A DNA stretch of 64,000 bases from Janthinobacterium sp. (GTDB taxonomy: Bacteria > Pseudomonadota > Gammaproteobacteria > Burkholderiales > Burkholderiaceae_D), in contig PKWL01000041.1 in the NCBI GenBank assembly GCA_003133225.1, positions 124,151 to 188,150 of the forward strand. The letters run 5' to 3'. Below, in pieces: positions 26,957 through 39,574 of this stretch. Each line of letters starts with the position of its first letter. The stretch's first letter is position 1. The notes beneath the pieces were generated by a model. That model was not told the DNA's origin, ran no database searches, and was given only the letters and a program-made list of their open reading frames with translations. The position numbers were made by a program, and so were the translations under genes.

Positions 26957-27379
26957 ATGTCTGAAGCCGTAAGAGAAACGCCAAGAAAAGAACGGCCGCA
27001 ATTTTGGAATATTCACGTTACGCAATTGGCCAACTATCGCTTGCCGATCGCCGGCATGGTGTCCATTTTGCACCGCATCAGCGGTTTTTTAATGTTTTTG
27101 CTGCTCCCGTTTGTGCTGTATTTGATGGAGCTGAGCATCCGTTCTGAAATCTCGTTTTCCTATTTCCAGGGCATCGCGTCGTACTGGCTCGTCAAGCTCG
27201 TCTTGCTGGCGCTGGTGTGGGCTTACCTGCAGCACTTGTGCTCCGGCGTGCGCCATGTGTTCATGGATGCGCATTTCGGGGTCGAACTAGATGCTGCGCG
27301 CAAGTCCGCTTTAATCGTGCTGGCCGTTACCCTGGTGCCAACGGCGCTAGTGGGTTTGAAATTGTTTGGAGTATTCTGA
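26957..27379 (+). CDS. sdhC: succinate dehydrogenase cytochrome b556 subunit
   Basis: The 140-residue membrane anchor of complex II. It shows the SdhC signature SILHRISGFLMFLLLPFVL, where Ser/Arg contact ubiquinone and the helix follows, and the haem-ligand histidine region LQHLCSGVRHVFMD. Three transmembrane helices are predicted (about 32-55, 70-90, 112-135). A purine-rich AAGGGG site precedes the ATG. Its TGA overlaps the sdhD start (TGATG), typical of translational coupling in sdhCDAB. Confidence 0.95.
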   Translation: MSEAVRETPRKERPQFWNIHVTQLANYRLPIAGMVSILHRISGFLMFLLLPFVLYLMELSIRSEISFSYFQGIASYWLVKLVLLALVWAYLQHLCSGVRHVFMDAHFGVELDAARKSALIVLAVTLVPTALVGLKLFGVF

Positions 27380-27744
27380 TGGCAAATAATAATATCGGAC
27401 CCAAGCGTCTCGTTGTGGGCGCCCATTACGGCCTGAAAGACTGGCTGGTACAGCGCGTCACTGCCATCGTGATGGTGATCTATACGGCAGCGCTCTTGAT
27501 TTCTTTTTTGACCGGCAGCAACTTCACTTATGAAGGCTGGGCCGGTTTGTTCGCACAGCAGTGCTTCAAATTGTTCAGCGTGGTGACCTTTTTTGCGCTG
27601 TTCTACCACGCCTGGGTGGGCATGCGCGACATCTGGATGGACTACGTGAAACCCGTTTCCATTCGCCTCACCTTGCAAATTGCCACGCTGCTGTGGTTGA
27701 TCGCTTGCGCCGCCTGGACGGTGCAGATACTCTGGAGTGTGTAA
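27379..27744 (+). CDS. sdhD: succinate dehydrogenase hydrophobic membrane anchor subunit
   Basis: A 121-residue second anchor of complex II with three membrane helices. The N-terminal VVGAHYGLKDWLVQRVTAI and the central FALFYHAWVGMRDIWMDYV match SdhD, the latter with the haem-ligand histidine and the Asp-Tyr pair near the quinone site. The ATG shares a base with the sdhC stop; sdhA starts two bases beyond the TAA. Confidence 0.95.
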   Translation: MANNNIGPKRLVVGAHYGLKDWLVQRVTAIVMVIYTAALLISFLTGSNFTYEGWAGLFAQQCFKLFSVVTFFALFYHAWVGMRDIWMDYVKPVSIRLTLQIATLLWLIACAAWTVQILWSV

Positions 27745-27746
27745 TC

Positions 27747-29525
<1,779 letters not shown>

Positions 29526-29535
29526 GGGTCAGAAC

Positions 29536-30246
29536 ATGGCACGCACAGTTAAATTTCAAATCTACCGCTACGATCCCGATAAGGACGCGAAGCCGTACAT
29601 GCAGCACCTGACAGTCGAGCTGCAAGACACTGACAAGATGTTGCTCGATGCGCTGCAACGCATCAAGGCCGACGTCGACGATTCGCTGGCTCTGCGCCGC
29701 TCCTGCCGCGAAGGCGTCTGCGGCTCGGACGCGATGAACATCAACGGCAAAAATGGACTGGCTTGCACCACCAACTTGAACGAGTTGAAACAGCCTATCG
29801 TGCTGCGTCCTTTGCCGGGCCTGCCAGTGATCCGCGACTTGATCGTCGATATGACCTTGTTCTTCAAGCAATACGAGTCGGTCAAGCCGTTCCTGATCAA
29901 CGAATCGATCGCGCCTGAAAAGGAGCGTTTGCAATCGCCCCTCGAACGCGAAGAGCTCGACGGTCTGTACGAGTGCATCTTGTGCGCTTGCTGCTCGACA
30001 TCGTGCCCATCGTTCTGGTGGAACCCGGACAAGTTTGTCGGCCCCGCTGGCCTCTTGCAAGCCTACCGCTTCATCGCCGACAGCCGGGACGAAGCGACCG
30101 GCGAGCGCTTGGACAATCTGGAAGACCCGTATCGCCTGTTCCGCTGCCACTCGATCATGAACTGCGTCGACGTTTGCCCGAAAAGCTTAAATCCGAACAA
30201 GGCAATCGGCAAGATCAAGGAATTGATGGTGCGGCGCGCAGTCTAG
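29536..30246 (+). CDS. sdhB: succinate dehydrogenase iron-sulfur subunit
   Basis: A 236-residue electron-transfer subunit. The plant-type ferredoxin domain has the [2Fe-2S] cysteines in [20 protein letters not shown] and the following AC. The C-terminal domain carries [16 protein letters not shown] for the [4Fe-4S] cluster and [18 protein letters not shown] for the [3Fe-4S] cluster. It passes electrons from FAD to ubiquinone in SdhCD. The ATG lies 10 bp after sdhA. A GC-rich hairpin follows the stop before sdhE. Confidence 0.97.
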   Translation: MARTVKFQIYRYDPDKDAKPYMQHLTVELQDTDKMLLDALQRIKADVDDSLALRRSCREGVCGSDAMNINGKNGLACTTNLNELKQPIVLRPLPGLPVIRDLIVDMTLFFKQYESVKPFLINESIAPEKERLQSPLEREELDGLYECILCACCSTSCPSFWWNPDKFVGPAGLLQAYRFIADSRDEATGERLDNLEDPYRLFRCHSIMNCVDVCPKSLNPNKAIGKIKELMVRRAV

Positions 30247-30263
30247 ACGACTAGAATCAAAGA

Positions 30264-30298
30264 AAGGCGGGCGCGTTGGGGGCGCCGAGGCCCGCCTT
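30264..30298 (+). terminator. hairpin between sdhB and sdhE
   Basis: AAGGCGGGC (30264-30272) pairs with GCCCGCCTT (30290-30298), nine pairs, with a GC-rich 17-nt loop. The downstream sequence GTATGTG lacks a U-tract, so it looks like an attenuator or mRNA-processing/stability element that would lower sdhE and gltA read-through relative to sdhCDAB. Confidence 0.5.
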
Positions 30299-30357
30299 GT
30301 ATGTGATGCCAATGGCCCATGGGGCTCGGCGCCCAGCTACTGTACAGTGTGACCTAA

Positions 30358-30639
30358 ATGACCGAATCAAGTTTGCCCCCGCATCAATCCGACCCGGCCA
30401 GGCGCGCGCGCTTGCGCTGGCGGGCCCGCCGCGGCCTGCTGGAAAATGATCTGATTTTAACGCGTTTTCTCGATGCGAACGAGACCGGCTTGACTGACAA
30501 GGAGGTGGACGCGCTAACGCGCCTGCTCGATTTGTCAGATAATGCATTGATGGATCTGGTGCTGGCCCGCAAGGAGCCGGAAGGCGAGGTCGATCTGCCG
30601 CAAGTGCATGCACTGCTGGAGCGACTGCGCTCCGCCTAG
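30358..30639 (+). CDS. sdhE: FAD assembly factor SdhE (SDHAF2/YgfY family)
   Basis: A 93-residue all-helical protein that promotes covalent attachment of FAD to SdhA. The essential RGxxE-type motif is present in WRARRGLLENDLILTRFL, followed by the acidic DALTRLLDLSDNALMDLV segment typical of the family. The N-terminal tail is slightly longer than in E. coli. It sits 111 bp after sdhB, behind a hairpin, and 69 bp before gltA, so it may be read through from sdhCDAB. Confidence 0.92.
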   Translation: MTESSLPPHQSDPARRARLRWRARRGLLENDLILTRFLDANETGLTDKEVDALTRLLDLSDNALMDLVLARKEPEGEVDLPQVHALLERLRSA

Positions 30640-30708
30640 GGCGGCGCAGGCGTATCTTGAATATTGTGATTTCCTTTGTTTTCTCTCACCTCCACGAAGC
30701 AATAGCCC

Positions 30709-32013
<1,305 letters not shown>

Positions 32014-32040
32014 GTTTGAAAAGCTAGCGCTACACAAAAA

Positions 32041-32065
32041 ACGGGCTTCGTAGCCCGTTTTTTTT
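32041..32065 (+). terminator. intrinsic terminator of gltA
   Basis: A seven-pair stem ACGGGCT/AGCCCGT (32041-32047 with 32052-32058), 4-nt loop and eight T (32058-32065), located 27 bp after the gltA stop. An A-run before the stem makes it potentially bidirectional. Confidence 0.92.
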
Positions 32066-32370
32066 GGTCCGTTTTTCAGGCGCCGACTTTTGCGCCAAGG
32101 CGGACACCGGGCCTCCCGCGCGCAGCTCGGCGCGCGGCTTCCCCGGCGCCCTGTTGCGCGCGCCGCCGGCACGCCGAACGTAATTTCGGCGACGGACTGA
32201 TGGTTGTTGCGTTACAATACCGAGTGCTATTCTTAACCGCTTTTGGAATGCCGAACGCAATACAGCCCTTCCCCACAACTTGATGTGCAATCCGCTAACC
32301 GGTCAGGCCGTGTCGCGGAAGGTTAGATTAACCCGCTAATCTCGCGAAACGCGAAGAAAGGTGAGCAATA
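32066..32370. other. gltA-odhA spacer, promoter region of the odh genes
   Basis: No gene recognised. As gltA ends in a strong terminator, the promoter of odhA-odhB-lpd must be here; sequence around 32205-32240 (GTTGCGTTACAATACCGAGTGCTATTCTT) is the most promoter-like, with imperfect boxes. The segment before odhA includes an AAAGGTGAG ribosome site. Confidence 0.45.
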
Positions 32371-35226
32371 ATGATGCAGCAATTTAGCGACAACTCCTAC
32401 CTGTTTGGTGGCAATGCGCCGTACGTAGAAGACTTGTATGAAGCCTATCTGAATAATCCCGGCTCGGTGCCGGACAACTGGCGTGCGTATTTCGACGCCA
32501 TGCAAAACGTGCCGGCCGTCGATGGCTCGGACAAGCGCGACGTCGGCCACGCTTCAGTGATCGCCTCCTTCGCCGAGCGCGCCAAAGCCGGCCCGATCCG
32601 CGTCGTCGTGGCCTCGACCGACGTTGAAATGGGCCGCAAACGCGTCGCCGCCACCCAGCTCATCGCGGCCTACCGCTACCTCGGCACGCACTGGGCCAAT
32701 TTAGATCCGCTGCAACGCCAGGAGCGGCCCTCGATCCCGGAATTAGAACCGAGCTTCTACGGCTTCACCGATGCCGACATGGATACGGTTTTTAATATCA
32801 GCAACACGTATTTCGGCGTCGAAACGGCGACCTTGCGCGATCTGATCAATTTTCTGCGCGACACCTATTGCCGTTCCATCGGCGCCGAGTTCATGTACAT
32901 TAGCGACCCTGCGGAAAAACGCTGGTTGCAGGAAAAACTGGAATCGATTCGCTCCACCCCGAGCTTTAACGCGGACAAGAAAGTGCATATCCTGGAACGC
33001 TTGACCGCGGCCGAGGGCTTGGAGCGCTATTTGCACACCAAATATGTGGGCCAGAAGCGCTTCTCCCTTGAGGGCGGCGAGACCTTCATCAACTCGATGG
33101 ACGAGACCATCCAGCGCGCCGGCGAAAAAGGAATCCAGGAAATCGTGATCGGCATGGCCCACCGCGGCCGCCTGAACGTGCTGGTCAACACCTTGGGCAA
33201 GAGCCCGCAAGAACTGTTCGAAGAATTCGAAGGCCGGCACGGCGAGGAACTGCCGTCGGGCGACGTCAAATATCACCAGGGTTTCTCCAGCGATATTTCG
33301 ACGGCCGGCGGCCCAGTCCACCTGTCGCTCGCCTTCAATCCGTCGCATCTCGAGATCGTCAACCCGGTCGTCGAAGGTTCGGTTAAGGCGCGCATGGACC
33401 GGCGCGGCGACAAGGAAGGCAAGGAAGTGCTGCCGATCCTGGTGCATGGCGACGCCGCATTCGCCGGCCAAGGCGTGGTCATGGAAACCTTGAACCTGGC
33501 GCAAACGCGCGGTTACGGCACCGGCGGCACACTGCATATCGTGATCAACAACCAGATCGGCTTCACCACCTCCGATCCGCGCGATTCGCGCTCGACCCTG
33601 TATTGCTCGGACGTGGTCAAGATGATCGAAGCGCCGGTGCTGCACGTCAACGGCGACGACCCTGAAGTCGTGGTGCTGGCGACCCAGATTGCGCTCGACT
33701 TCCGCATGGAGTTCAAGAAGGACATCGTCGTCGACATCATTTGCTACCGCAAGCTCGGCCACAACGAGCAAGATACGCCGGCCCTGACGCAGCCTTTGAT
33801 GTACAAAAAAATCGCCCAGCACCCGGGCACCCGCAAGCTGTACGCGGACAAACTGGCAGCGCAAGGCATCATTCCCGCCAACGGCGGCGACGCCATGGTG
33901 GCGTCGTATCGCGACGCCATGGATGCCGGCAAGCATACGGTCGATCCCGTCATTTCGAACTTCAAGAACAAATACGCGGTGGACTGGCTGCCGTTTCTGA
34001 ACCGCAAATGGACCGACGTGGCCGACACCGCCGTGCCGATGACGGAACTAAAGCGCTTGGCGACCCGCATCACCACCGTGCCGGAACACTTTAAGGTCCA
34101 CTCGCTGGTCGAAAAGGTGCTCGCTGACCGCGCCGCCATGGGGCGCGGCGAAGTCAATCTGGACTGGGGCATGGGCGAGCACATGGCTTACGCCACGCTG
34201 GTGTCGTCCGGTTACGCGATCCGCCTGACCGGCCAGGATGCCGGCCGCGGCACGTTCGTGCATCGCCACGCCGTGCTGCACGATCAAAACCGCGAGCGCT
34301 GGGATGCCGGATATTACATCCCCCTGGAAAATGTGTCGGACGGCCAAGCGCCGTTTACCGTCATCGACTCGGTCTTGTCGGAAGAGGCGGTACTGGCCTT
34401 TGAATACGGCTATTCAACCGCTGAACCGAATACCTTGACGATCTGGGAAGCCCAGTTTGGCGATTTTGCCAATGGCGCGCAAGTGGTGATCGACCAGTTC
34501 ATCAGCAGCGGCGAAGTGAAGTGGGGCCGCGCCACGGGCTTGGTGATGATGCTGCCGCATGGTTACGAGGGTCAAGGACCGGAGCACTCGTCGGCGCGTC
34601 CTGAGCGTTTCCTTCAGCTATGTGCCGACAACAATATGCAGGTGGTGCAGCCGTCTTCCGCGGCGCAGATTTTCCACGTGCTGCGGCGCCAGATGGTGCG
34701 CCAGTTCCGCAAGCCCTTGGTGATCCTGACACCGAAGTCGCTGCTGCGCAACAAGGATGCCGGCTCGCCCCTGACCGACCTGGCCAAAGGCGGTTTCCAT
34801 ACCGTGATCGGCGAAGTCGATGACAAGATCGACGCGAAAAAGGTTAAGCGCGTCGTGGCCTGTTCCGGCAAGGTGTATTACGACCTGGTCAACGCGCGCA
34901 AAGCGCGCGGCCAAAATGACACCGCCATCATCCGCGTCGAGCAGCTGTATCCGTTCCCGCACAAGTCGTTCGCCGCGGAACTGAAAAAATTCCCGGCCTT
35001 GAACGAAGTGGTGTGGGCCCAGGACGAGCCGCAAAATCAGGGGCCATGGTTCGCTCTGCAACACAATATCTTGGAAAACCTGGAGGCAGGGCAACGCCTG
35101 GCGTATGCTGGTCGTCCCGCTTCCGCCTCGCCTGCGGTCGGTTACTACGACAAGCACTATGCGCAGCAAAAGGAATTGTTGGATACGGCTTTTTCGAAGT
35201 TAAAAGGTTTTATCCTGACCAAATAA
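32371..35226 (+). CDS. odhA: 2-oxoglutarate dehydrogenase E1 component
   Basis: A 951-residue thiamine-diphosphate enzyme (SucA type) that decarboxylates 2-oxoglutarate and passes the succinyl group to the E2 lipoyl arm. The N-terminal E2-binding segment NSYLFGGNAPYVEDLYEAYL is intact. TPP-domain motifs: GMAHRGRLNVLVNTLG, HGDAAFAGQGVVMETLN and INNQIGFTTSDPRDSRST; the C-terminal transketolase-like part contains the LPHGYEGQGPEHSSARPERF loop. The ATG has a ribosome site AAAGGTGAG. It begins the odhA-odhB-pspC-like-lpd unit. Confidence 0.97.
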   Translation: MMQQFSDNSYLFGGNAPYVEDLYEAYLNNPGSVPDNWRAYFDAMQNVPAVDGSDKRDVGHASVIASFAERAKAGPIRVVVASTDVEMGRKRVAATQLIAAYRYLGTHWANLDPLQRQERPSIPELEPSFYGFTDADMDTVFNISNTYFGVETATLRDLINFLRDTYCRSIGAEFMYISDPAEKRWLQEKLESIRSTPSFNADKKVHILERLTAAEGLERYLHTKYVGQKRFSLEGGETFINSMDETIQRAGEKGIQEIVIGMAHRGRLNVLVNTLGKSPQELFEEFEGRHGEELPSGDVKYHQGFSSDISTAGGPVHLSLAFNPSHLEIVNPVVEGSVKARMDRRGDKEGKEVLPILVHGDAAFAGQGVVMETLNLAQTRGYGTGGTLHIVINNQIGFTTSDPRDSRSTLYCSDVVKMIEAPVLHVNGDDPEVVVLATQIALDFRMEFKKDIVVDIICYRKLGHNEQDTPALTQPLMYKKIAQHPGTRKLYADKLAAQGIIPANGGDAMVASYRDAMDAGKHTVDPVISNFKNKYAVDWLPFLNRKWTDVADTAVPMTELKRLATRITTVPEHFKVHSLVEKVLADRAAMGRGEVNLDWGMGEHMAYATLVSSGYAIRLTGQDAGRGTFVHRHAVLHDQNRERWDAGYYIPLENVSDGQAPFTVIDSVLSEEAVLAFEYGYSTAEPNTLTIWEAQFGDFANGAQVVIDQFISSGEVKWGRATGLVMMLPHGYEGQGPEHSSARPERFLQLCADNNMQVVQPSSAAQIFHVLRRQMVRQFRKPLVILTPKSLLRNKDAGSPLTDLAKGGFHTVIGEVDDKIDAKKVKRVVACSGKVYYDLVNARKARGQNDTAIIRVEQLYPFPHKSFAAELKKFPALNEVVWAQDEPQNQGPWFALQHNILENLEAGQRLAYAGRPASASPAVGYYDKHYAQQKELLDTAFSKLKGFILTK

Positions 35227-35283
35227 GCACAAGGCGCGGCGCCCGCAGCGGCGCCGCCATCACCAAATAGACTGGAGTTTTAC

Positions 35284-36522
35284 ATGGCACAAATTGAAGT
35301 CAAGGTTCCCCAATTGTCGGAATCGGTCGCGGAAGCGACCCTGTTGCAATGGCACAAAAAAATCGGAGAAGCGGTCGCCCGCGACGAAAACCTGATTGAC
35401 GTTGAAACCGACAAGGTCGTTTTGGAATTGCCCGCGCCCCATGCCGGCGTGATCATCCAGATCCTCAAGGGCGACGGCAGCATCGTCGTTGCCGGCGAAG
35501 TGATCGCGATCATCGATACCGAAGCATCGGCCAAAGTGAGCCCGATGGAAGTGGTGGCGGCGGCGATGCCGGCCGCGCCAGCTGGCGCTGGCGCCAGCAA
35601 GGGCGACGTGGCGATGCCAGCTGCTGCCAAGCTGTTGGCCGAAGCGAGCATGAACGCGGTGCAGGTGGCCGGCAGCGGGCGCGACGGGCGCGTGACCAAA
35701 GGTGACGTGCTTGGCGCCTTGGCCACCCGGCCGCCAGTGGCGGCCCCGGCGCAGCTGGCATTAGTTGCCGCCAAGCCGGCGCTGCGGCCGGTGGCCGCGC
35801 CCCCGTTGGCCAATTTGGGTGAGCGGCCGGAACAACGCGTGCCGATGAGCCGCCTGCGCGCCCGCATCGCCGAGCGCCTGTTGCAGTCGCAAGCGACGAA
35901 CGCGATCCTGACCACATTTAATGAAGTCAATATGCAGCCGGTGATCGACCTGCGCAACAAGTACAAGGACAAGTTCGAAAAGGAGCATGGCGTCAAGCTC
36001 GGCTTCATGTCCTTCTTCGTTAAGGCCGCCGTCGCCGCGCTGAAGAAGTACCCGGTCATCAACGCTTCGGTCGATGGCAATGACATCATCTACCATGGTT
36101 ATTTCGACATCGGCATCGCCGTCGGTTCGCCGCGCGGGCTGGTCGTGCCTATCATTCGCGACGCCGACCAGCTGTCGATTGCCGACATCGAAAAGAAAAT
36201 CGGCGAATTCGGCGCCAAGGCCAAGGATGGCAAGCTGACGCTGGAAGACTTGACCGGTGGCACATTTTCGATCTCGAACGGAGGTACTTTCGGTTCCATG
36301 TTGTCGACCCCGATCATCAATCCGCCGCAATCGGCGATCTTGGGCGTGCATGCGACCAAGGACCGCGCCGTGGTGGAAAACGGTCAGATCGTGGTGCGCC
36401 CGATGAACTACCTGGCGATGTCTTACGACCATCGAGTCATCGACGGGCGCGAAGCCGTGCTCGGCCTGGTGGCCATGAAGGATGCGCTGGAAGACCCGGC
36501 CCGCCTGTTGCTCGATCTGTAA
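35284..36522 (+). CDS. odhB: 2-oxoglutarate dehydrogenase E2 component (dihydrolipoyl succinyltransferase)
   Basis: A 412-residue E2. One lipoyl domain (1-75) with the modified lysine in [13 protein letters not shown]; an Ala/Pro linker; a peripheral subunit-binding domain (about 113-150, [20 protein letters not shown]); a second Ala/Pro linker; then the catalytic core from about 185 with [20 protein letters not shown] and the active-site [15 protein letters not shown]. Start ATG follows GGAG by six bases. It forms the complex core with OdhA and the downstream Lpd. Confidence 0.97.
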   Translation: MAQIEVKVPQLSESVAEATLLQWHKKIGEAVARDENLIDVETDKVVLELPAPHAGVIIQILKGDGSIVVAGEVIAIIDTEASAKVSPMEVVAAAMPAAPAGAGASKGDVAMPAAAKLLAEASMNAVQVAGSGRDGRVTKGDVLGALATRPPVAAPAQLALVAAKPALRPVAAPPLANLGERPEQRVPMSRLRARIAERLLQSQATNAILTTFNEVNMQPVIDLRNKYKDKFEKEHGVKLGFMSFFVKAAVAALKKYPVINASVDGNDIIYHGYFDIGIAVGSPRGLVVPIIRDADQLSIADIEKKIGEFGAKAKDGKLTLEDLTGGTFSISNGGTFGSMLSTPIINPPQSAILGVHATKDRAVVENGQIVVRPMNYLAMSYDHRVIDGREAVLGLVAMKDALEDPARLLLDL

Positions 36523-36590
36523 GCGTCGCTGGTAAGTTGCCAGAGTTTCGCGGCGCCCCGTTTGGTCGCCGTCTAAGCGAAAGGTTGCCC

Positions 36591-36935
36591 ATGCTGGTCT
36601 CGGAAGAAATCAAGCGTTTACACGAGCTGCACCAGGCGGGCGCCTTGACGGACGCGGAATTCGCGCAGGCCAAGGCCAAGCTGCTAAACGGCGTCGGCCT
36701 CGGGTCGCTCGCCGGCGGCGCTGGGCCGGACCTGGTGCAACGCTTTAGTCGTCTGCGCCGCGCGCGCGGCGACCGTTGGCTGGGCGGCGTCTGCGGTGGC
36801 TTGGGTCAGTTGTCCGGCACGGCCTCCTGGATGTGGCGTCTCGCTTTCGCGCTGTTTTCGCTGTCGTTCGGGCTCGGCCTGGTGATTTATATTTTGTTGT
36901 GGATCTTCGTTCCAGAAGAAGAAATTGGAAATTAA
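36591..36935 (+). CDS. small SHOCT-like/PspC-domain membrane protein
   Basis: A 114-residue protein inserted between odhB and lpd. The N-terminus (SEEIKRLHELHQAGALTDAE and FAQAKAKLLNG) is a SHOCT-type short helical domain; a PspC domain follows with RARGDRWLGGVCGGLGQ and a single membrane segment, LAFALFSLSFGLGLVIYILL, ending in VPEE. PspC proteins respond to envelope stress; SHOCT modules are oligomerisation or membrane-targeting elements. The ATG at 36591 has AAGG seven bases upstream, and lpd starts 3 bp after the stop, so it is co-transcribed with the 2-oxoglutarate dehydrogenase genes. A link between complex and membrane is only speculation. Confidence 0.8.
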   Translation: MLVSEEIKRLHELHQAGALTDAEFAQAKAKLLNGVGLGSLAGGAGPDLVQRFSRLRRARGDRWLGGVCGGLGQLSGTASWMWRLAFALFSLSFGLGLVIYILLWIFVPEEEIGN

Positions 36936-36938
36936 ATA

Positions 36939-38375
36939 ATGAGTAATGCAAAACAATTTGACGTCGTCGTTATCGGCGCCGGCCCCGGCGGCTACATCGC
37001 GGCTATCCGCGCCGCGCAACTGGGTTTTTCCGTCGCTTGCGTCGATGAGTGGGCCAACGCCAAGGGCGGGCCGGCACCGGGTGGCACCTGCACCAATGTC
37101 GGCTGCATCCCCTCCAAGGCGCTGCTGCAGTCGTCCGAGCATTTCGAGCACGCCGGGCATAGTTTTGCCGAGCATGGCATCGACGTTGCCGGCCTCAAGC
37201 TCAACCTGGGCCAGATGTTAAAGCGCAAGGATAGCGTCGTTAAACAAAACAATGAAGGCATCTTGTTCCTGTTCAAAAAGAACAAGATCGCTTTCTTCCA
37301 CGGCCGTGCCGCTTTTTCCGGCGCCGCCACCGCTCTTGGGTATCCCATCGCCGTCACTGGCAGCACGCCGGAGTTGCTAAGCGCCAAGCATGTGATCGTT
37401 GCCACCGGTTCCAACGCAAGGGAACTGCCGGGCGCGCCGTTCGATGAAAAACTGATCCTGTCCAATACCGGCGCTCTGGCCATCGAGGCCGTACCGGCCC
37501 GGCTGGGCGTGATTGGCGCCGGCGTGATCGGCTTGGAAATGGGCAGCGTGTGGCGCCGCCTGGGTTCCGCCGTGACGGTGCTAGAAGCCTTGCCGGTATT
37601 TCTTGGTGCGGTCGATGAGCAGATCGCCAAGGAAGGGGCTAAGCTGTTCGCCAAGCAGGGCCTAGATATTCACCTCGGCTGCAATATCGGCAAAATCACG
37701 AGCGGCAAAAACGACGTCACGGTGGAGTATGCCGATGCCAAGGGGGCCGCGCACAAGGTCGTGTTCGACAAGCTGATCATTTCGATCGGGCGCATACCCA
37801 ACAGCATCGGCCTGGGCGCAGAGCAGGTCGGGCTGACCCTAAATGAGCGCGGCTTCATCGTCGTCGATGACGACTGCAAGACCAATTTGCCCAACGTGTG
37901 GGCGGTGGGCGATGTGGTGCGCGGTCCGATGTTGGCGCACAAGGCCGAAGAGGAGGGCGTCGCCGTAGCCGAGCGCATCGCCGGCCAGCATGGCCACACG
38001 AACTTCAAGACCATTCCCTGGGTCATCTACACGGCGCCGGAAATCGCATGGGTCGGCCAGACCGAGCAGCAGTTGAAGGCAGCCGGCACGGCTTACAAGG
38101 CGGGCACCTTCCCCTTCATGGCTAACGGTCGCGCCCGTGCCCTGGGGGACACGGCGGGCATGGTCAAAATGATCTCCGACGCCGTTACCGATGAGATCTT
38201 AGGCGTGCATATCATTGGCCCCATGGCCTCGGAGCTGATTTCAGAAGCGGTGGTGGCGATGGAGTTCCGTGCTTCGGCCGAGGACATCGCCCGCATCTGC
38301 CACGCCCATCCGTCTTTGTCGGAAGCGACCAAGGAAGCGGCCTTGGCAGTTGACAAGCGCACCTTGAATTTCTAA
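36939..38375 (+). CDS. lpd: dihydrolipoyl dehydrogenase (E3)
   Basis: A 478-residue FAD disulfide oxidoreductase that re-oxidises the lipoyl arm of OdhB with NAD+. FAD site VVIGAGPGGYIAAIRAAQLG; redox disulfide GGTCTNVGCIPSKALLQ; NAD site LGVIGAGVIGLEMGSVWRRL; FAD second site NVWAVGDVVRGPMLAHKAEE; catalytic base in CHAHPSLSEATKEAAL. It is 3 bp downstream of the PspC-like gene and followed by a nine-pair hairpin. Confidence 0.97.
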   Translation: MSNAKQFDVVVIGAGPGGYIAAIRAAQLGFSVACVDEWANAKGGPAPGGTCTNVGCIPSKALLQSSEHFEHAGHSFAEHGIDVAGLKLNLGQMLKRKDSVVKQNNEGILFLFKKNKIAFFHGRAAFSGAATALGYPIAVTGSTPELLSAKHVIVATGSNARELPGAPFDEKLILSNTGALAIEAVPARLGVIGAGVIGLEMGSVWRRLGSAVTVLEALPVFLGAVDEQIAKEGAKLFAKQGLDIHLGCNIGKITSGKNDVTVEYADAKGAAHKVVFDKLIISIGRIPNSIGLGAEQVGLTLNERGFIVVDDDCKTNLPNVWAVGDVVRGPMLAHKAEEEGVAVAERIAGQHGHTNFKTIPWVIYTAPEIAWVGQTEQQLKAAGTAYKAGTFPFMANGRARALGDTAGMVKMISDAVTDEILGVHIIGPMASELISEAVVAMEFRASAEDIARICHAHPSLSEATKEAALAVDKRTLNF

Positions 38376-38379
38376 GCGC

Positions 38380-38400
38380 GGGGCGGATGGAATCCGCCCC
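38380..38400 (+). terminator. hairpin after lpd
   Basis: GGGGCGGAT (38380-38388) pairs perfectly with ATCCGCCCC (38392-38400) around a 3-nt loop; only TTCC follows, so termination before zapE may be partial. Confidence 0.55.
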
Positions 38401-38469
38401 TTCCAGACTATGGTAATGTCTTGCGCAGGGCGCCCTGCGCTGTCCGCAGCCTGGCCGAATCGAATTTCC

Positions 38470-39567
38470 ATGAATGTTCAACAATTTTATCAAGACGCCT
38501 TGCAGCAGCATGGCTTTAAGGCCGATGCGGCCCAGCGCCGCGCAGTCGCGCGCTTGCAGAACGCGTATGAGGAATGGACCCGCTTCAAGAAGTGTCGCTC
38601 CAACGGCTTCAAGCGCTTGATCAACCGTCCCCATGTGCCGCGCGGCGTCTATCTTTGGGGCGGGGTCGGGCGCGGCAAGTCGTTTTTGATGGACAGCTTT
38701 TATTCGGTGGTGCCGGTGGTGCGTAAGACCCGGCTCCATTTCCATGAATTCATGCGCGGCGTGCATCGCCAGCTCGACGAATTAAAGGGCGTGGCCGATC
38801 CGCTAGACGAGGTGGCAGCCCGGATCGCCCGCAAATTCCGCTTGATCTGCTTTGACGAGTTCCACGTGTCCGATATTGCCGACGCGATGATCCTGTATAA
38901 CCTCCTAAATGCCTTGTTCGCGCACGGCGTCAGCTTTATCATGACGTCGAACTACGATCCGGACAAGTTGTACCCGGACGGTTTGCACCGCGACCGCATG
39001 CTGCCCACCATCGCTTTACTCAAGGGTAATCTCGACATCATGAACGTCGATGCCGGCATCGACTATCGCAGCCGGGCCTTGGAGCAAATCGAGTCGTATT
39101 ACACGCCCCTGGGCGCGCTCGCCGACAAGGCCCTGCGCCACGCCTACGCCAGGGTGGCCGAGACGGCCGACGACGACCCGCGCCTCCTGATAGAGGCGCG
39201 CGAGATCAAGGCCCTGCGCCGCGCTGGCGGCATCATCTGGTTCGATTTTGCGACCCTTTGCGGCGGCCCCCGTTCGCAAAACGACTATCTTGAAATCGCC
39301 AGCCGCTTCCATACAGTGATATTGTCTGGGATTCCGGCGATGTCGGCTGCCGCGTCGTCCGAGGCGCGCCGCTTTACCTGGCTGATCGATGTGTTTTACG
39401 ATCGCCAGATCAAGCTGCTAGTGTCGGCGCAAGTGGCGCCCGAACTTCTCTACACCAACGGAGTTTTGTCGAACGAGTTTCGGCGCACCGTCTCGCGCTT
39501 GGTCGAAATGCAGTCGCGCGAGTATATGGAAAAAGGGCAGCGCGGCGCTGCCGCACCGATCGTTTAA
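38470..39567 (+). CDS. zapE: cell division protein ZapE / AFG1-like ATPase
   Basis: A 365-residue AAA-like ATPase. Walker A is in YLWGGVGRGKSFLMDSF and Walker B in RLICFDEFHVSDIADAM; the sensor region reads FIMTSNYDPDKLYPDGLHRD and the C-terminal RRFTWLIDVFYDRQIKLLVS is typical of AFG1/ZapE. In E. coli it modulates FtsZ ring dynamics under stress. The ATG at 38470 gives the family-typical N-terminus MNVQQFYQDALQ. Position after the odh genes is usual in Burkholderiales and does not prove a metabolic role. Confidence 0.93.
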   Translation: MNVQQFYQDALQQHGFKADAAQRRAVARLQNAYEEWTRFKKCRSNGFKRLINRPHVPRGVYLWGGVGRGKSFLMDSFYSVVPVVRKTRLHFHEFMRGVHRQLDELKGVADPLDEVAARIARKFRLICFDEFHVSDIADAMILYNLLNALFAHGVSFIMTSNYDPDKLYPDGLHRDRMLPTIALLKGNLDIMNVDAGIDYRSRALEQIESYYTPLGALADKALRHAYARVAETADDDPRLLIEAREIKALRRAGGIIWFDFATLCGGPRSQNDYLEIASRFHTVILSGIPAMSAAASSEARRFTWLIDVFYDRQIKLLVSAQVAPELLYTNGVLSNEFRRTVSRLVEMQSREYMEKGQRGAAAPIV

Positions 39568-39574
39568 GGAAATA

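Noticed and set aside
32743-33936. 397-codon minus-strand frame opposite odhA
   Set aside because: Antisense shadow of a strongly conserved enzyme; Arg/His/Asp-rich composition without family resemblance.
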